Assembly: GCA_029907755.1 (NCBI GenBank)
Contig: JARYLH010000069.1
Location: 1-7,548, forward strand
Direction: 5' to 3'
Origin: Candidatus Methanosuratincola sp.
Lineage (GTDB): Archaea > Thermoproteota > Methanomethylicia > Methanomethylicales > Methanomethylicaceae
Length of the DNA stretch: 7,548 nt
Positions 5,772 to 7,548 of the stretch are shown here, one piece after another. Each line of letters opens with the position of its first letter. Within the stretch, counting starts at the first letter, position 1. Position numbers and translations under genes: made by a program. The notes below the pieces were generated by a model. That model saw only the letters and a program-made list of their open reading frames with translations. It was not told the origin of the DNA and did not search any database.

Positions 5772-5780
5772 AAAATAAAA
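5772..5780 (-). promoter_or_regulatory. TATA box of the double zinc-ribbon gene
   Basis: TTTTATTTT on the minus strand is centred about 38 nt before ATG 5738, so transcription should begin near 5749, right at the Shine-Dalgarno site. Confidence 0.5.
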
Positions 5781-5820
5781 CATTTGCTGTTCTCCCGTCG
5801 CATGCGAAGGCGCGCAGCAG

Positions 5821-5826
5821 AAAAAA
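5821..5826 (-). terminator. T6 terminator of the ilvBN unit
   Basis: Six T on the minus strand lie about 25 nt after the ilvN stop and before the next promoter. The tract is short, so some readthrough into the zinc-ribbon gene is possible. Confidence 0.4.
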
Positions 5827-5850
5827 TGAAGTGCCGAGGTCTTCAGGCGC

Positions 5851-6348
5851 TCAGTCTGGGATGGAAGTGGACTTGGCGCCCCTCGAGAGGGCGACTATGC
5901 CAGTCTTTGCCATCTCGATTATCCCGAAGCCCTTCATGAGATCAAGGAATGCCTGAATTTTCCTCGGCTGCCCAACGACCTCTATTACGAGCGAGTCTTT
6001 TGAGGCGTCGATCACGCGCGCCCTGAAGATGCTTATGTAGTTCAGGATGTCCGAACGCTTCGCCGGATCGGTCGCAGAAACCTTCACAAGCGCCAGCTCC
6101 CTGAATGCGGAGTCGTCCGGCTCGAGCTCGCTGATCTTGACGACGTCCGGGATCTTGCTGAGCTGCTTGACCAGCTGCTCGACGATTGCCGGGTTGCCTC
6201 TCATTGTGATCGTTATCCTCGAGATCCTGTCCTTTTCTGTGCCGCCGACCGTTATTGTGGCTATGTTGAAGCCGCGCCTCCTGATGAGCGAGGCGACCTT
6301 GAAAAGAACCCCAGGCCTGTCCTCTACGAGTGCGGAGATTATGCGCAT
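5851..6348 (-). CDS. ilvN: Acetolactate synthase small (regulatory) subunit
   Basis: The protein has 165 residues, the normal length. It binds the catalytic IlvB subunit, raises its activity and makes it sensitive to end products, mainly valine. An N-terminal ACT domain covers about 1-75: MRIISALVEDRPGVLFKVA, then RRRGFNIATITVG, then ISRITITMRGN. The family C-terminal domain covers about 80-160: RELALVKVSATD, an ARVIDAS segment and LVIEVVGQPRKI. Gly13 and Asn28 match the two positions known to be needed for valine binding in Escherichia coli IlvH (Gly14, Asn29), so feedback control is likely kept; that is inference. ATG at 6348 is chosen since the family begins with this MR-I motif. The frame continues upstream to 6441, but those residues overlap ilvB and resemble nothing in the family. 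The gene starts 7 nt after the ilvB stop, so the two are co-transcribed and probably translated in step. Confidence 0.96.
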   Translation of the reverse strand: MRIISALVEDRPGVLFKVASLIRRRGFNIATITVGGTEKDRISRITITMRGNPAIVEQLVKQLSKIPDVVKISELEPDDSAFRELALVKVSATDPAKRSDILNYISIFRARVIDASKDSLVIEVVGQPRKIQAFLDLMKGFGIIEMAKTGIVALSRGAKSTSIPD

Positions 6349-6355
6349 GTCGTCT

Positions 6356-7548
6356 TCAGCCAAACCAGACCACCTCTCTGAGCGTCTTGCCGGGCGGAAC
6401 CATCGGGAGAACCTTCTCGTCCCGGGAGACGGGCACATCAATCACAACGGGCACTTCAGCACCAGCGCTCCTCCTTATCGCCGACTCGAGCTCGCTGTAG
6501 CTCTCAACCCTGATCCCTTCTGCCCCATACGCCTCCGCAAGCTTGGCAAAGTCAGGAACCGCGCCCAGATCCGTCTCTGAGTACCGCTTGTCGCAGAACA
6601 TGCACTGCCACTGCCTGACCATCCCGAGCACACGGTTGTCCATCACCAAGGTTACTGTCGGTATCCTCTCGACCACAGCGGTCGCGAGGTCCTGTTCGGT
6701 CATCAGGAAGCTCCCGTCGCCGTCTATGTTGAAGACGGGCCTGTCAGGGCAGGCAACCTTGACGCCGAGCGACGCGGGGAACCCGAAACCCATAGCCCCC
6801 AACCCCCCGGAAGTGATGAACGTGCGCGGCTCGATCACCTGGAAATGGAGGGCAGCCCACATCTGGTTCTGCCCCACTCCGGTCGTAATGATCGACCTTT
6901 CAGGTATGCAAGACCTTAGGATCTTCATTATGCGCTTGGGGCTCAGAGATCCCTTGCCTTCCTCGCTGTTGTAAAACTCCTTGTACTTCTCCTTCAGCTC
7001 GGCGATCCTCTTCGACCACTCATTCTCTTTCTTCCTTATGCCAACCTCGAGCAGACGGTCTGCGAGGGCCGCGAGTGCCTTTCGTGCGTCCGCCACTATC
7101 GGCACATCAACACCCAAGTTCTTCCCGATCTCCGCAGGATCTATGTCTATGTGGATTATCCTAGCGTTCTCACCGAACTTTTCCATCCTGCCCACAGTCC
7201 GGTCATTGAAGCGCATGCCAACGGCTATCAAAAGGTCGGCCTCCTCCGCGGCCATATTTGCCTCTCCCTTCCCGTGCATCCCGATCATTCCCAGCGAGAG
7301 GGGGTGGACCTCCGGTATAGACCCCTTGCCCATCAAGGTGGTCGCGACCGGAGCGGGCATTATCTCGGCGAGCCTGACGAGTTCGGCGCTTGCGTTTGAC
7401 GCAATGACTCCTCCTCCGGCGATGATAAGCGGGCGCTCAGACTCCAGTATTAGCCCCACTGCCCTCTTTATCGAGTAGGGATGGGGCTCGCCGCCTTTGA
7501 TGACGTAGCCGCCAATCCTGACCTTCTCTGCTTCCATGTAGTCGACCT
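6356..7548 (-). CDS. ilvB: Acetolactate synthase large (catalytic) subunit, N-terminal part missing
   Basis: About 396 of the usual ~560-600 residues are visible; the 5' end lies beyond the right edge. The enzyme joins two pyruvates to 2-acetolactate, or pyruvate with 2-oxobutyrate, using thiamine diphosphate, Mg2+ and structural FAD; it is the first shared step of branched-chain amino acid synthesis. The visible part holds the central FAD-contacting domain (PLIIAGGGV, then GMIGMHGKGEANMA, VGMRFNDRTVG, IHIDIDPAEIGKN) and the C-terminal cofactor-binding domain. The cofactor motif starts GDGSF at 6721-6707 and ends with Asp-Asn at 6640-6635 followed by RVLGMVRQWQ. Asp replaces the first Asn of the common NN pair, as I recall from methanogen enzymes. 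The end, LPMVPPGKTLREVV, is typical. The missing N-terminal domain would carry the catalytic Glu. The ATG at 7537 is internal, because the frame continues to the window edge and family members have a whole domain before it. Confidence 0.96.
   Translation of the reverse strand, partial: VDYMEAEKVRIGGYVIKGGEPHPYSIKRAVGLILESERPLIIAGGGVIASNASAELVRLAEIMPAPVATTLMGKGSIPEVHPLSLGMIGMHGKGEANMAAEEADLLIAVGMRFNDRTVGRMEKFGENARIIHIDIDPAEIGKNLGVDVPIVADARKALAALADRLLEVGIRKKENEWSKRIAELKEKYKEFYNSEEGKGSLSPKRIMKILRSCIPERSIITTGVGQNQMWAALHFQVIEPRTFITSGGLGAMGFGFPASLGVKVACPDRPVFNIDGDGSFLMTEQDLATAVVERIPTVTLVMDNRVLGMVRQWQCMFCDKRYSETDLGAVPDFAKLAEAYGAEGIRVESYSELESAIRRSAGAEVPVVIDVPVSRDEKVLPMVPPGKTLREVVWFG

Noticed and set aside
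6349..6441. Longer N-terminus for ilvN
   Set aside because: The extra 31 residues overlap the ilvB 3' end, are Arg/Pro-rich shadow sequence and do not fit the family, which starts at the ACT domain.
6981..7478. Plus-strand open frame of 165 codons, and a similar one at 6047-6580
   Set aside because: Both are antisense to ilvB/ilvN, which are conserved residue by residue. GC-rich third positions of the real genes keep these opposite frames open.
7535..7537. ATG as the start of ilvB
   Set aside because: The frame is open through to the window edge, and starting here would omit the whole N-terminal domain that carries the catalytic glutamate.
1..7548. CRISPR array, insertion sequence, phage genes or rRNA
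   Set aside because: I saw no regularly spaced repeats, no transposase or integrase motifs, no terminal inverted repeats and no rRNA-like sequence on either strand.

Overview
The window looks like a piece of an archaeal chromosome. The support is a TATA-like octamer 36-39 nt ahead of the start codon of five separate genes, T-tract rather than hairpin termination, Shine-Dalgarno sites in very short leaders, an archaeal-type acetolactate synthase (a DNR.LGMVRQWQ motif in the ThDP site), and secreted proteins that end in one transmembrane anchor or in zinc ribbons. I cannot name the lineage from sequence alone.

Layout. Six of the seven recognisable genes lie on the minus strand, so they read from the right edge leftwards. 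(1) 7548-5851: ilvB (5' end outside the window) and ilvN, 7 nt apart, the large and small subunits of acetolactate synthase. (2) 5738-5517: a 73-residue protein made of two matched zinc ribbons. (3) 5131-5516: a 386-nt stretch with promoter and terminator signals and at most one doubtful 55-codon frame. (4) 5130-3595: a secreted, membrane-anchored protein with beta-helix-like repeats. (5) 3340-3594: a gap with the ilvC promoter and a hairpin that pairs well only as plus-strand RNA. (6) 3339-2350: ilvC, ketol-acid reductoisomerase. (7) 2252-1011: a membrane protein with an external repeat domain, one membrane span, then an Ig-like domain and two zinc ribbons on the predicted cytosolic side. (8) 962-567: a stand-alone PAAR protein, the zinc-capped tip of a contractile injection spike. 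It faces a plus-strand gene of unknown function (3-509) that enters from the left edge.

How the genes work together. IlvBN makes 2-acetolactate (or 2-aceto-2-hydroxybutyrate) and IlvC isomerises and reduces it, so the window holds the first two shared steps of valine, leucine and isoleucine synthesis. They are not one operon: two unrelated genes with their own promoters sit between them. The two envelope proteins, the small zinc-ribbon protein and the PAAR protein appear to be independent single-gene units. The items most worth following are the orphan PAAR protein, the layout of the 413-residue membrane protein, and the plus-strand RNA structure upstream of ilvC.
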